Shown piece by piece: positions 13,716-26,826 of a stretch of DNA of 64,000 bases. The notes under the pieces were generated by a model that saw only the letters and a program-made list of their open reading frames with translations, made no database searches and was not told the DNA's origin. The position numbers and the translations under genes are program-made. This DNA is from Stratiolaelaps scimitus (Eukaryota; Arthropoda; Arachnida; Mesostigmata; Laelapidae): the NCBI GenBank assembly GCA_019614645.1, contig JABWDB010000011.1, positions 4,079,501 to 4,143,500 on the forward strand. Direction: 5' to 3'. Every line of letters starts with the position of its first letter. Positions within the stretch are counted from its first letter, which is position 1.

Positions 13716-13914
13716 AGATCCAACCGTATAATTATATATATATATAGTTATAAATATATATAGATCAGTAAAGGGTAGGAGAGAAAAGCATGAGCGACTG
13801 GCCGTAATTGTGATTAAGTTGGCGGCAGCTGGTGAGATGATGCGGGACAAGGAAACGAGCAATCCCACGGTTCTCCATCGATGTGTGATGAGCTCGACCA
13901 TCACGTGTACAAAC

Positions 13915-13932
13915 GTGTGTGTGTGTGTGTGT
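13915..13932. repeat. (GT)n microsatellite
   Basis: Nine uninterrupted GT units. Confidence 0.85.
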
Positions 13933-14100
13933 CCTCAGGCACCGGACAAGCGATTTGGATCTACGTATTATAGTATGGATATCAAGGAGAACAAACTAGA
14001 ATTCGGACTGGTGTGGGTATCAATTAACACAGACAGCTATTGTGGGTCATCCTTATGCACAAAATATATAGATACATATACATCCCGTCTTGTCCTAGAT

Positions 14101-14103
<3 letters not shown>

Positions 14104-14133
<30 letters not shown>
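14104..14133. repeat. (TA)n microsatellite
   Basis: 30 uninterrupted alternating A/T bases. Confidence 0.95.
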
Positions 14134-14135
<2 letters not shown>

Positions 14136-16280
14136 CGAGGCAAAATGTAGGCAATACGCGGAAGAACGGATCGCGTTTAATATTGAGTGGGGTGGGGGTA
14201 ATATTGGGTGGGGTGTGCTTGGTCTCTGAGCAATTTTCACAGCTGACGGATGGAGTGGCCAAGTGCTACGGAAAGCCAAGCGGAACGTTCTTCTGGTGAA
14301 GAACATCTACAGTTTGTCGGAACTATTGTAAGATCGAATAGCTGATGTGTATATGGTAGGGGGGGTGGATACGGCGGACTGTATAGCGTTGATACAGTGG
14401 TGATACAAGAGAGGAATTGGTGAGAATCGTTACCCGATAACTAAATAATATTACTATCAAGCAAAATACTATTATAGCTACGGTATGCTGACATAGAGGC
14501 AATGCCATCGCCTCCGTCGGGGGGTGACCAGGACGGCGTCGGTCTGATCAACCCCAAGTATCGTCATTTTCTATATATAGCATATTTTAATATTAACAAC
14601 CATAATCAATATTCTACAAAGAGAGAAAAAAAAGCATATCCCATAATGCTGTGTTGTATCAAATATCCACTATATCTGGAAAGCGCTCACGATTGCACTT
14701 AACGCCACCCTGCGTTTGGCCTCGATCCTGGTCTTTCGACGACCCGCCGAGGGCCTATCGCATCTGCGCTCAGAGTCGCTGCCGCTCAATACGCTACTCA
14801 GTCAGGCTATGTCAACGACACCACAGATCCTCCCTTACATCGGCTGTACATCGCGAAACATTTCACACGTTCACCTGCCTAAGCAATAATGACACACGCC
14901 AGCAGTGCTGGCTTGAGTGGAGGGGGAGTGCTAGCTGAAGATGGCTGCAACGACGCCAAAAGACAACGAAAAGCTGCTGCTGCTGATATTTCGTTTGGCC
15001 AGACCAAAGCGATGGTGCTGCGTGCTTGCGGAAATTCGTTCCGCGAAAACGACGTAGAAACGCAGCCGGGAGCCGGGCGGAGGTTAGGGGAGTGTTACTG
15101 TGCGGGGCCAGGTGCGAAATCGATTGCCTCATACGCGTGATTGGCGGGGAACGGCGGTTCACGCGGCCGTACGCGAATAATTCGTAGACGCTGCGCCCGG
15201 CCGATGCACTGCCTACGTGCTCATGATCGTGGGGAGTAGCCCGCGCAACCTTTGTCTGTGCGCCTTGATTTCTATTTCCTCGTCTCGACGCTACTGATGT
15301 TGAGGGTATGACAGTGTAGGGATGCTTAGAATATGTCACTGAAATGATGGTCGAGGACTGGAACAGCTTGCGGGTCCCACAGCGCGTAAGCGACATTGAG
15401 AATACGTAACGATGGTGAGATGGTTGTCGAATGTTGTGGGAGCTTTAGGCTAAGCCAAGAACATGGGATTTGGAGAGGAGTGAGTGTCGAGGGGACACGA
15501 CCAATGGACCTATCCTTTCTGCACCCTAAACAACCGGAGATGTTGTCGCTCAAGCCACCGTGTCTAGATGATAATGATGCGTAGCATTCCCGGGGAGGGT
15601 TGACCTCTCGTGTTGCGCGGACGTCGACACGCGCTGGGCGGACCCCCGGACGCAGTTAGCCGTATGATACGCCTGTTGATTTGCAGTGTCCAACGAGGTC
15701 CAAGGTGTCGTTGCTGTTGTGTCCTCTTCTCTGTCAGGACCCTTGCCCGAAACCCCGATACGTAGGCCATGTGAGCCAGCTAGTAGGTCGCAGGATAGGA
15801 CCGTTGTCGCTAGCGGTCGCCAGCATCGGCGACTGCCCATTATCAATATAAATCCCGTCTGTACAAGCTTACGCTCGTACGTGATCGTTGTCACGTGCGA
15901 CCACGTCGGTGCCCGGTAGCGATCTTGTCGTGAGGAGGCACCCGCTGTTTGAGCAGAAGACGAACGGCGTTCGGTTAACCCTCGACGCGTCGATGGGACA
16001 AAGTCGTATGCTGAAACTTGTGACACTGCCGGTGGTGAGAAGGGCTGGATGTAGCGGCATTGTCAGGCGGAAAACGGCAAGTTCTAACTAACGTATGGAC
16101 TATTTGCGGAGTACGGGAACATATGCAGATTTTTATAGAGTCGGTGTCTGTTTCGAGCATCTGTTCAGAACGAGTACGAATGTGCATAGAAACAATATTG
16201 CCTTCAATATTTCCCACAGATACTCGTTTGAACGGACGACGCTAACTACTTATGGCAAATATTAGTGACAAAAGATCATA

Positions 16281-16316
16281 ATCATTACTATTACTATTAT
16301 TATTATTATTATTATC
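16281..16316. repeat. (TTA)n microsatellite, imperfect
   Basis: TTA/TTC units interrupted by ACTA near the left end. Confidence 0.85.
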
Positions 16317-19300
16317 ATAGCTTGAGTGGAATCGGCGAGTGAGGCAATTGAAAAGGAACTTTATTGAGGGATTTTCGAAAATGGTGGTAAACGCAACAAT
16401 GAAATGAATAAGTCGAGGCCCGGTTAACCGGCCCGGGTTGTTGCCTAGTGGTCGCCTACAGTTAAACATACGTTCTCTGTTTATGGAAATGATTTGGCGA
16501 ACTTCAATTTGATTGTCCCAGCTGCATTTCCGAGTTTGGGACGGACGTAGTGGCGATGAAATCCTAATGAATTAGCGGAGCAATGCAATTAACAGTATTG
16601 TTGAATATTTACATTTTGTTTAACTATTAAATAAACAATTAATAAAGAAATTGAAAGCGAGCCCGTCGCCAAATGGCTATCATCGTTATGATAGCACTGC
16701 TATTTACAATGCTAATTATTCATCTAATGCCGACTCACGCCAGACATTAAGATACTCGCAACTCGAGAAGCACCCTTCCTTTCTAGCGTAACCAGCCTGA
16801 ATACACCTGCTGCCCTAAGTACGACGAGCCAACGGCAAGATTTGCGAGTTCCGCGTAACAAAAGCCACCCCAGCGCATACTTTTTTGTATCATATGGCCG
16901 TTCCCTACTAAGCATTGCGATTAGCTGGTTGCCAATTCATTACGATAGTAACCACCACCACCACCAGCACCGACCCACTCCTGTTTTCGCGGCCCTGTCC
17001 GAGATCAGAACTAGCACGAACATTGATGAAGAGTAGTATTATACAATTATCACACACAATTCTTTTTAATTATCACATTACACCTTCTAATCGTATTATC
17101 TTGTATCGTGCAGTCTAATCGTTTAATTAGTGCTCTCTCATCGTTCAAGCTTGCCTTTCTTCGTTGAATCGCCGACTGTCCCCGGCAGGGCCAACCCGTC
17201 GTGGGCAAAAACCAACCGAGGCCAGTGACGTCTCGACTCGAGACAGCTGAACACTGCCCTATCGAAGAACAAAGAGCCCTCACGCGAAGGTCAACCCGCT
17301 CATTGGAAACAGATTGTAAATGTACGCCAAGGCCACATAGCAGCGAGATCAGAAACACCACCACCACCAGCGGGTATATGTGCGTGTGTGTGTGATAGAC
17401 AAGGCGTTGTCTCCCGAGAGTATTATCATTTCTGTCATTCATTAACTATATTAACGTTTTCCAATCAGAGAAATCGCAGTCCAGAAATCACGATGGTCGT
17501 AATTAACCGGCCGTACCAAACGGCTAAAGCTGCTCGGCCGATCGGGGCAGCCGCCACTTCGATCGTGGGGCGGAAAACGATTCCGGTTGCGAGGAGATTT
17601 TTATTAGGATTGCATGTATATATATATATATATATATTATATCGTGAGTCATTGGAGACATATCGACGTGGAACTTGCCACTGGGTATTATTATGACAAG
17701 CGCGTTTACTGCTTTATCTCTGCGAGCATGTGCGAGTCCCCGTGGCGGATCTGCGATATGGCTACGATCGCGAACGATGTTGTTTTCGAACGGGGACCTC
17801 GTTGTTTCCGCCGGGGTCTAAAAATCGAATCGGCTAAGCGATACTGGATCGCGGCTTTTCTCGAAACCAGAAGATGAGCGTTGGGTTTTCCGATATTGAT
17901 ATTGCGGCTGGCGCGAAATAAATGCGGGGAGAGCTCGGATAGCTAGATATTTTTGGACGATGCTCAGTGGCAATGCGAGGCTGATGTTGGTTGAGCGCTT
18001 CGCTTGGATTCGAACGGGATAGCCCGGGATCTTCGAAAAAACAAGCCTATATATATATATATATATTATATATTTTATATATTGTGTTAAAATGAGGCTC
18101 AGTCCGGGCCAAGTAGAAACCTTATGCGGTAGAATTCACCTTAATCTATTATCTATTAGAACAATACAACGAGTCTTAGTCGCGCAGTTGACGAATTACC
18201 ATCACCACCGGCCACACCGGCATAACGTCGCGTGGGACGATTCTTAATTGTGATGTTTGCTGCTCAAAAATGTGTATGAATCAAACAGGCAATTCACCAA
18301 GCGCGACTCCGACAAGCATCGCGAAAGTTGTTGCTGGGGTTCTTGGAACACTTGCGCCTCTATAGGAGCAACTTGTTGATTTGTGGAGTTTCACTTAAGC
18401 AAAACGATGAGGCCCGCCCCTATCTCCAATGTAAAAGACCCTGCCTGATTGTAACGCGATGGACCACAGCCATGAGTAGCTACCGCCCATCGCACCTATT
18501 GCTCTTCCCGTATCCGTTTCACATGCTGGGGAGCGGGCGAGCTACAAATCGCATTGGTTACTGATCACTTCAGTAGACCCCTGAAGCAGAGTCTGTAGCG
18601 TTACGAGATTCTAGTCGATATTACACATGGGCAATATGCGTCCGCCAGCGTCTGCGGCGTCGGAGACCAAAACAATAGCAGAACTGATAATGCGCTCAAC
18701 CTCTACGCGCGTCCTTCTACGAGCCCGCTGATTCGTACCGTGTAGAGTAAACAGGGAAATCGCTCGAAACCACTTCCAGACGAGCTGGCTGGAATGGACA
18801 TGAATCCAGACGACTAGCTACCACGGCGCTACCGCTGGCGGCGGTGGTGCAGCAGCCGCCCGAGCCGTACAAAATATAAAACCAATTTGCCGCCTCCGGC
18901 AAGCTCATGCTCGCGGGAGCTGGCAGCTGTCGAAATCAACAACCAGCTAGAAGATACGAGGTGTCCAACTCGACGTGGTCTAGTCGCTCGTTCGCGGTTA
19001 GCCAAAGCGGTGTGGACGCGATCGACGGGCCGCTGTCTCCTGACGAGGGCCGTTCTAGGGGCTGATCCATTTTCGCGGACGACTTGTTGGTCCCGCGCCA
19101 ACAAAACGCGCGGCAACACTCAAACCGGGTAACCGATCGATCGGCGAACCAACAACTAACCAATGAACGTCACTGCTCACACCGCCGGTAACAGATCTAT
19201 CACTGGTTCCCTCTCCTCTCGGATCGAGGATACGTATGGTTGTCCTACAGTCCGCCCCAGTCCAATTGCACAATTACGCTAGTACACTGTACTCAGCTCG

Positions 19301-20743
19301 AAGGGATCCGTGAGGCATTAACGTGGAGGGAGACAGTGAGAGACTGAGAGAGAGACAGAGGGAGAGAGATCGTGGAAAAATAGACTACCCGCTCGCCAAG
19401 GCGTTGCCGGATATCGAACTTCAGCGTTTTTCCTCGCGTCGCGTCTGGTGCGAGTGGAGCGAGCCTTCCCTTCGGTGGCTGTGCAATATATGTATATATA
19501 TATATATATATATTCTAGTAGGGCATGTTTATTACGACATCACGCTATCACGGAGGCCGCTTGGAAGGTAAGCAGATTGAAGGCGGTTATCGCTCAGAGG
19601 GATGGGGACCGAGAAGGCGTCGCCAACTCGATCGGTGGCCGTTGTACCTTTGTGGGACACGGCCGGGTCGAACCCGGCGAGAAGGCCCTTTGCCATGTTA
19701 CAGCAATGTTGCGAACTGTTGCCAACGACGATCGTTTGTCGGACGATCGTTACTCTGCGTGTGTGCGCGTGCGTGCATATAAATCGGGACAGTTATTGTC
19801 AAAAATCTCTGACGCACCTGGGGCGTGAGGGTGACGCGGGGGAAGGGGCATGTTCGAGTCTCGACAGTCTTGTGATGCTGCCACCGTGTTATTATTGCCA
19901 GAGCTCGTACGCCTGCCAATCGAATTCTGTTCGTGATTTATCTTCAAAGCATACCTACTGCTCCTGGTTATGCAAGAAGCGTCATTGTAATGTAACGAGC
20001 AGCCAGCCAGCCTCCCGAATATCGTGCCGTAATACGACCTTTCCGCAGTTACTCCTGGCACACAAACTTTTTCACAGAATTTTTCTAATCCGCTCATCAT
20101 GAACCACTGACACCGTCCTTTCAAACATGAGTAATGGTGATAAACACACCTTCGTCCTAGCATAAGCGCGACGGCGTCTGTCGTAAGGCGCCATCGAAAC
20201 ATTTGACCACCACCACCACCACCGACACCAACAACAACAACTGACAAAAGGCGAATTTCCACCCGAGGGATTTGCTTGGGAAATGAACAACTTGTGTAAC
20301 TAGCGACGGGGATCTATGTATCGCAAGATTGATCTCCCGTCATACCCTGCGCAACCAGCCCATAATGATGCCAATGTGTCCCGGTGGGCAAGGGACTTTG
20401 GTCATGCACCTGGTCAATGTATGCTGACGGGGTATCTTGCTCCTTTGAATCGGCTGTCTCACAGACGAATCTTGTTGTTGCAGAGTCGAATCACTCCGAC
20501 AGTGATTGTCCGCCTGTCTTGCCATACATAGGAGTCATCTTTAGCCTGCGCCAGCTTGACATCAGCTCACCACGCTCACGACGTGGTGACACCAAAAATT
20601 TATTTATAAACGCACAACAACCAATAGTTGTATTTTGCAATGAGAACCGCTATTTTTTTTCTATCTGAGACGAACTACTCGCATTGACTACAGTATATAT
20701 ATTATATATATATACAGAGAGAGAGATTACCTATATATATACA

Positions 20744-20770
20744 CACTAGATGCATTGACGGCATCTAGTG
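20744..20770. repeat. Perfect 10-bp hairpin beside TA tracts
   Basis: CACTAGATGC (20744-20753) and its exact reverse complement (20761-20770) flank a 7-base loop. The hairpin lies between short TA runs. Confidence 0.6.
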
Positions 20771-22731
20771 GTTTGTGGTTTGTGTTTGGTAGAACATAAA
20801 AACAAAAAAGTAGGTATATCTATATATATATATATATATCGAACTGAATAAACAAATCCTTGCTTGAATGACGGATTACTTGAATAACATCGGAGTATCG
20901 GTTGAAGAAACCAACCGAATACAATAGAGACACAATATACAACAAAAGTGAGAGTAAACACCCATTATATCAGCCGTTTGCAAGGGCGGATGCATTCAAA
21001 GATGAGCAAACTACGACCTATCGCTCTTTAGCTGCGAGCTTTTTACTGCTGTGGGGTGCTATCCCGGCGCTCGCTTGCTGCAACTGCTGACAACGCTTCT
21101 CGCGTCGATCGTTATTGCCCGACAACGACTCAAGCGATTTCGTCAGATATATAGTATATATATATATATATATATTACACGAACTGCTGACGCTTGAGTG
21201 TATATTTGTCCGCACAAGTATGAATTATTGATTAGTGCTTAGTTGTATGACCGGATTTGCTAACTTCCACACCACCGAGCAGCACCAGACTACCAGAGCC
21301 ACCGATCGTTGCTCCATCCTCACGGGATGCACTGGGCCCTTGTACCATGTGAAGCGCCTTGTGGCGGCCGTGTGGTGGGACGCGCAATGCGCTCTGCAAC
21401 CATCGATGACAGCAGCCGCCGCCGATCCCACTCTGCTGCAGTTCCCGCTGTGGCCGCTGTCCAAGCTATCGTGGTTACGAGTCCGATGCCTTGTTCTACG
21501 ACGTCGTCGTAGTGGAGATACAAACGCCAGCGAGCGGAGCTGACCGCCAATTGCTAACGGCAGTTGCGACGAATGCAGCGGGGCCCGGGGTCGTGCGGCT
21601 ACGGCTGCTGTGACCGAAGAGCGGCAACAGCAACAGCGCTTGTGACAACTGTGGAACTCACTGGACGCGCGTACGGTAGCTCGGTGCGGCTCTGCCCACG
21701 GGAAACGGGAACGCTGCACGGTTGACCGACGTCGGCCGTTGGCCGTCGTCGTCTTCGGTGACGAGTCTTCGAACGGTTGTAGCCATCGTAGAAGCGCTCC
21801 AGTGCAAGATGCTATGATGTGTACATATGCATGCACGTGCATATCTTCGCGCATGATGTCTGATGCGCGCTGGTTGCGACCATTAACACCACTACGCGGA
21901 ACCATGCAACGGCGTACGTAACCAGCAACGGCAGATGTGATGACGGAGAAGAAGAACAACAACAAGAGCGGCGGCGTCACTAAACATCGCAAGCACAACA
22001 GGCTATTACAGCGTTGGCTGGTCACAGACATTCGTACGAGGGGTTTGTGCACCCACTGCCGATCCACTGGAGCAAATGAAGGCCACAAACAAATTTCTTG
22101 GGTGTTTGCTATTTTCAGGGCTAACTCCCCCTCCCAATAGGCCGCAATAGGACGCTTCGCCTGCATTAGCGACTGCACGCAGCTCGACAGAGGGAGAGAG
22201 AGAGATTCAGTCAATCGCAGACAACGCGGTGGTACGCTGAATTGACAACACGAATCACTATGGTCCTGCCATTATCGGGCATTCCGGCTGATTAGCGTCG
22301 GCTCGGCTGATTGGGATTGTCAGTACGCACCGCTCATGCTCAGGAACGCCTGGAAGACGGCGGTGCAACCTGAAAAAGCGCGAACCGGCGCTGGAAAGCA
22401 CGACCTCACGAACGGGAGGCTCTTCGCTCCAAATTAATTGTACTCGTGGAACTTACTGTACTCGGTACCGGTTCTTCCTCATGGCATGGTCCCGGCTACC
22501 TTGTTCGCTGTCTCGGGGAATAGTCGAATAACCTATAGCTAATACCTATTAGCTTTAGATCAATGTGAAGCGGGCTGTGTTGATGGACGACCCTTGGACA
22601 ATATAGCAATTTTCATACAAGAACGAGGGAAACTCCCTCCAGTTCAACGCGGGGAGGTGTTTCACAATCTGGCGTCCGATGCAAACGAACATTTGTATAA
22701 AAAACCCTCAGGACTGTGATTATTATTTTAA

Positions 22732-22850
22732 TTATTACTACTATTACTACTGTTAATTATTACTACTATTACTACTATTAATTATTACTACTATTACTAC
22801 TGTTAATTATTACTACTATTACTACTATTAATTATTACTACTATTATTAG
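22732..22850. repeat. 25-bp minisatellite with alternating unit types
   Basis: Four complete 25-base units (22732-22756, 22757-22781, 22782-22806, 22807-22831) and a partial fifth. Units are built from TTATTACTACTATTACTAC followed by a short end. Units 1 and 3 end TGTTAA and units 2 and 4 end TATTAA, so the array has a 50-base higher-order period. Confidence 0.9.
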
Positions 22851-23435
22851 TTTTTATTAACTAATAATAATAAGTGCCAGTCTCGCGAACCGCTCTAATC
22901 TCCCAACCAACGGAGAGACGGTTAGCGACATCGTTGTAGTGAGATTTAGTGACAGATTGACAGATTTACAATTACCTATATATATCTACGCACATCTTAC
23001 AGTTTGTCTATTTAAGAATACGTACATATATAGCAGCTGGCTACCTGCTGCTTCCGTAGACAACGAACGAGAATCCCAAATTGTCGCAAAATTCCTCTCG
23101 AAGACCTCGTTCCGTGACCGCTTCCCGTCGCGCGCCAGGCGCGACAGGGCCAGGTTTGCCACAGGCCGAGTTGGCGGCGCCGGTGGGATTCGACCGGCTC
23201 GAGGCACCACTTCTGCCCTTAAATTAGCGCAATAACAACATCCTGAAGAAACGAGAATTTCTAGTTCGAATTAGCGCCAGCCGCGGGGTCAGGCAGAGGG
23301 TGGTCGCATCAGTCCAGCCATCCCGGCCAGTATTCGATAGTACTGGTAGTATGAAATTGTAGAAAGGATTGTACCTAGCCAGGAGACAAAATCGCGAGTG
23401 GATCTCCGCTGCTGCCGATCCGTCAAAATTGCATT

Positions 23436-23478
23436 GAAACACTTCGGGTTGTCTTGAAACACTTGTTGAAACACTTGT
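23436..23478 (+). repeat. Triplicated TGAAACACTTG ahead of SH3BP5-like copy 1
   Basis: Three copies of the 11-base TGAAACACTTG/C word occur within 43 bases, about 170 bases before the copy 1 start codon. They could be a cluster of binding sites or a simple duplication. Confidence 0.45.
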
Positions 23479-23644
23479 CCTCCTCGAGCGAGACCTCCTC
23501 CTCGAGCCTATCTCTCAGTCCGGTCGGGTCCGTACGCGTCGACTTGACCCTTGTCGAACCGCTGTCAACGGCGACACTGCGCTGACAGTCTGCACTCGTC
23601 ACGTTCGCATTTGACCATCGCCGAACAGCAGCAGCAGCAACAAC

Positions 23645-24565
23645 ATGGTGGACCAAACGCCCAGCGAGGACGCGCTGATCAATGCGTCCGCAGAAGCCGA
23701 CAACGCGTCTGCGACGCGGTTGCGTCTGCAGAAACTGCAACAGGAGGAGAAAGCGCATACGAACAAAATTGCAACCGCTGAAGCCGAGCTACTCAAAACA
23801 CGCTCAAAGGCGAACAAGCGAGCACTTCCCTTCTACGAGTTTGAGCGATATCAGCTGCAAATGGATCGCGTGGTGGCGGAAACGGCAGCCATACTCGGCC
23901 CGCTAGCGGAGCAAGTGGATTTGCTTAGCGATAAATACGCGGCACTCTGTCATTGTGCGAAATCCCCGGAGACAGCGGCGGCGGCGATATCCGTTGGCGA
24001 AGCCCTACGCTCTGCTAGGGAGCAACTCCGCTGCTATGAGCATCAGAGGATGCACGCGGTATCCGTTAAACAATGGGCACTCGCGGCAACGCAGTATTTG
24101 TATCAGTCGCCAGGCAGAGCGAAGGCCATTGAGGAATCGAAACCGTTCTTTGATACAATGTTCCAATCGCGAGAAATCGCGAACGAGGGTCTGGCGCAGA
24201 TACGAGCCGATATTCGGCGGACGAAACAGGAGCTCGCTGCTCTCGACGGCAGTGCTCCAATCGTGTCATGCAAGGTGTGCGATATGGGATTCCATCTCAT
24301 CCGGCCAAAGGTTGAAGATGAGCAGGCCGCTACACGAGAGAGCTTTCTGGTGAGGAGTTCGAAAAGACGCGCGTCAACGGCACAGGCCGCCAGCAGTGAT
24401 AAAGAGATAATTTTGGACGATCAAGGGATTCGACGTGATCCCTCCTCAGATGATCTTCAGATGGTGCTGGAGGCTCAGGAAGCTGAATTGCAGCGGAAAC
24501 TAGCGCAGGACGCCGGTGAGGAACTGGCCGCCAAGGATTCTGGTGACGACGACGACGACCACTAA
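23645..24565 (+). CDS. SH3BP5-like coiled-coil protein, copy 1 (306 aa, intronless)
   Basis: This is an uninterrupted frame starting at an ATG in good context (CAACATGG) and ending TAA. Residues about 24-200 are strongly predicted coiled coil. They carry the family's paired aromatic motifs, LPFYEFERYQLQ at 61-72 and ESKPFFD at 164-170, which correspond to S-K-P-Y-W-E and S-K-P-Y-F-E in vertebrate SH3BP5. A basic K-R-R-A-S motif at 240-244 matches the R-R-R-S-S that ends the helical domain in the family. The tail is acidic, ending in a D-rich run. Unlike canonical members it has a Cys-x-x-Cys pair (C209, C212) in SCKVCDMGF just behind the helical domain. Family members act as Rab11 guanine-nucleotide exchange factors; Sab also binds JNK at the mitochondrial outer membrane. 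That this copy keeps either role is inference. It lies inside a DUOXA intron on the same strand. Confidence 0.75.
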   Translation: MVDQTPSEDALINASAEADNASATRLRLQKLQQEEKAHTNKIATAEAELLKTRSKANKRALPFYEFERYQLQMDRVVAETAAILGPLAEQVDLLSDKYAALCHCAKSPETAAAAISVGEALRSAREQLRCYEHQRMHAVSVKQWALAATQYLYQSPGRAKAIEESKPFFDTMFQSREIANEGLAQIRADIRRTKQELAALDGSAPIVSCKVCDMGFHLIRPKVEDEQAATRESFLVRSSKRRASTAQAASSDKEIILDDQGIRRDPSSDDLQMVLEAQEAELQRKLAQDAGEELAAKDSGDDDDDH

Positions 24566-25727
24566 GACAGTTAGAGCTATCGGGTGATCTTTGGTTTAAA
24601 CAAGCCGCCGCCGCCCAGTTGCTTTTGGCGGCACAGGAAAATTTTCCGAGGGAAATCTGCAGAAAAATCGCTACCTGTGGGTAGCGGGAATGACCGATTG
24701 GCTGCTTGGACGACAAGCGCCCTTATTCGGCGAAATGAGTACTGGTCCCATTGATCGATATAGCAAGGTTCTCGCGGCGCACACTGCAAGGGATTGTCAG
24801 TTCCTTCAGCTTGACTGGTTTTGTGCGTGTGCTATCGACGAATCGCCCGATTAGAGATCAGTTCGTTGTTGTTGCTGTTGCTGTTACACGGGGCTGCCGT
24901 AACGAAGACGCGATAACTAACTAAATTCGGGTCTACAAAGAAGGGCTAGAGGTTCGTCGTTGCCAGACAGTAACCCCGCAGTCATCTTAGTTATCAACTA
25001 CCTTAATAGTCCGCATAGGCTCGGCAAGGTTTGGGCATAGGTTTGGCAAGGAGTTTGTTGGCAAGCACGGCCGACCAGTGGAAGCGTAGGCCGATCAGCT
25101 GTGCTAAAGAGTGATTGTACGCGCGGGCGTGTGTCCCAAGGTGGCAATAAGCGAATCGTTTTGAGATCGGGCCCGCCGCCGTTTCGCGCCACCAGCTGGT
25201 AGCATAATCATCCAGTTCCGACCTCGGAATGACCTATCGCCACAGCCGCTCACCTGTACCATCTCAACACAGCGATTGCGACTGCAGCTAGATCTCATCG
25301 AGAACGATAGACAAAAGCTAGCCAGAAACAGAGCAGGTTTCGCTGGAACACACGTTATGGTACTTCGTTGTGGCCTAGCGGAGTGGGTATTGACAGGACT
25401 AGATCAATCACCGTTGCTATATGTTTATATACATATATAGACCGGCAGAGATCTCTTCATTTATCGATAATAATGACGATTGCTGGCAGTTATCTCTCCG
25501 CAACTGCCGACGAGCGAGCCAGAAAGACCCGGAGCGCGGTTTAGGTAGCTCACTGTCCTCGCACTCGACGTGCCGGTCCGAGGCCTCGCGAAGTGCGTTC
25601 TTCAGGCTTCCCTTGAGTCAATCTCGCCGCTTGAGCTAGCGACGCCTGCTTTGAATCGCGGGTAGAGTAATTTGACCACAATATTTCGCCTGGGCGTCTG
25701 GACGGAACTCACAGCCAGCGAAGCGAC
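24566..25727. other. Spacer between SH3BP5-like copies 1 and 2
   Basis: 1.16 kb without a convincing coding frame. It presumably holds the 3' untranslated region of copy 1 and the promoter of copy 2, but I see no clear poly(A) signal or TATA box. A short TA-containing tract lies at about 25421-25440. Confidence 0.5.
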
Positions 25728-26729
25728 ATGGACAAGGATTTACAGAGCGAGACGACCGAGGAGGCCGACGACAACACCCGGGTCGAACGTCTGGAAGTGA
25801 GATTGCGTCTACTGAAGCAGAGGTTCTGTGACGTCTACGAGGCTAACTCGACGAGAGCGAAACTCATACTGTCCCAGAGCAAGTTGCCGATCGACACTAC
25901 TACTCAACACTACTATGAGCTTCGGGAAGCACTGGATGAAATGCGGCGAGTTGAGTTGGACACCCTGGCTGAGATGCCGCTTGCAACAGAGCAAGTTGAC
26001 AGGCTGAAGGACGTTCTCAGACTGCTCCGTCGAGACCTGAGTGCGCCGGAGGTCGAGGTGCAAAGGCTGACCCACTCGCTGCGGCGTGCCGAACGAGAGG
26101 TCGAACGCCTCGAACACCAGAGGCAGCACGTGGCTGTCGCCCAGCAATGGGCGAGAGAGCATGCTCAGAAGATTGCTCAGATGCCAGGCATGCGCGAGCT
26201 CATAGCGAACGCCCAGCCGTTCTATGACGCCCGTCAGCAGACTGGGAGGGCCCTACTGAGGATACAGACGGAGATCTCAAGCACGACGGGCGCCTTAGCC
26301 TCTGAGAACCGCGAAGTCGAGCCGGTAGGAGCGCTGTCGCCTTGGCATGAGAATCATGCATGCAGAGTCTGCGCGGCAGGATATGACTTCATCCAGCCGC
26401 CGAGCGACGTCGAACAGGAGGACGAATCCGTTGACAGTGATTCCGTGGCTAGCTTCTCTCTCATGAGCCCGAAACGGCGCTCGTCGACCGGACGGGTCCT
26501 CGGCGAGATCGAGAAAATCGAGCTAGCTGATGAATCGATTCAAGGGGGTCCCACCGTCGAGCAAATGATTCCGCGATCAATGGAACGGAAATCGCTGCCG
26601 GTCGAGATACAGCAGCAGGTGGCCGAGCACGAGGCCGAATATATTCGACAAGCCCTTGCAAAACAGCAAGCCGACCAGGAAGGTGGCCAGGAAGACAATA
26701 CCAGTATCTACTATGACGCGATAGAATGA
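25728..26729 (+). CDS. SH3BP5-like coiled-coil protein, copy 2 (333 aa, intronless)
   Basis: The frame is uninterrupted from an ATG in good context (CGACATGG) to TGA. It is a close structural relative of copy 1. It has helical residues about 17-190 with YYELREALDEM at 62-72 and AQPFYDARQ at 162-170. Copy 1's C-Y-E-H-Q-R-x-H-A-V block is mirrored as LEHQRQHVAV at 128-137, followed in both copies by Q-W-A. A Cys pair (C212, C215) in ACRVCAAGYDFIQP matches copy 1 almost position for position. The P-K-R-R-S-S-T motif (248-254) corresponds to the basic serine motif of the family. The 80-residue tail is acidic and Gln/Glu-rich and is longer than in copy 1. An AATAAA lies 98 bases after the stop. 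Rab11-GEF-like function is inferred from family only. Confidence 0.75.
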   Translation: MDKDLQSETTEEADDNTRVERLEVRLRLLKQRFCDVYEANSTRAKLILSQSKLPIDTTTQHYYELREALDEMRRVELDTLAEMPLATEQVDRLKDVLRLLRRDLSAPEVEVQRLTHSLRRAEREVERLEHQRQHVAVAQQWAREHAQKIAQMPGMRELIANAQPFYDARQQTGRALLRIQTEISSTTGALASENREVEPVGALSPWHENHACRVCAAGYDFIQPPSDVEQEDESVDSDSVASFSLMSPKRRSSTGRVLGEIEKIELADESIQGGPTVEQMIPRSMERKSLPVEIQQQVAEHEAEYIRQALAKQQADQEGGQEDNTSIYYDAIE

Positions 26730-26826
26730 AGATGCTTTTTCAAGATTGTACACAGTGAACCCAGCGACGGGCTCGTTTATACACCGCGGCCCCGAGTTGC
26801 GCCAGCCGCTGGAGGTCAGTAATCGA

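Noticed and set aside
21225..22214. 329-codon minus-strand open frame
   Set aside because: It does not start at ATG at its far end. The composition (Arg, Ser, Cys, His-rich, poly-Leu and poly-Arg runs) looks like a non-coding frame, and no family is recognised.
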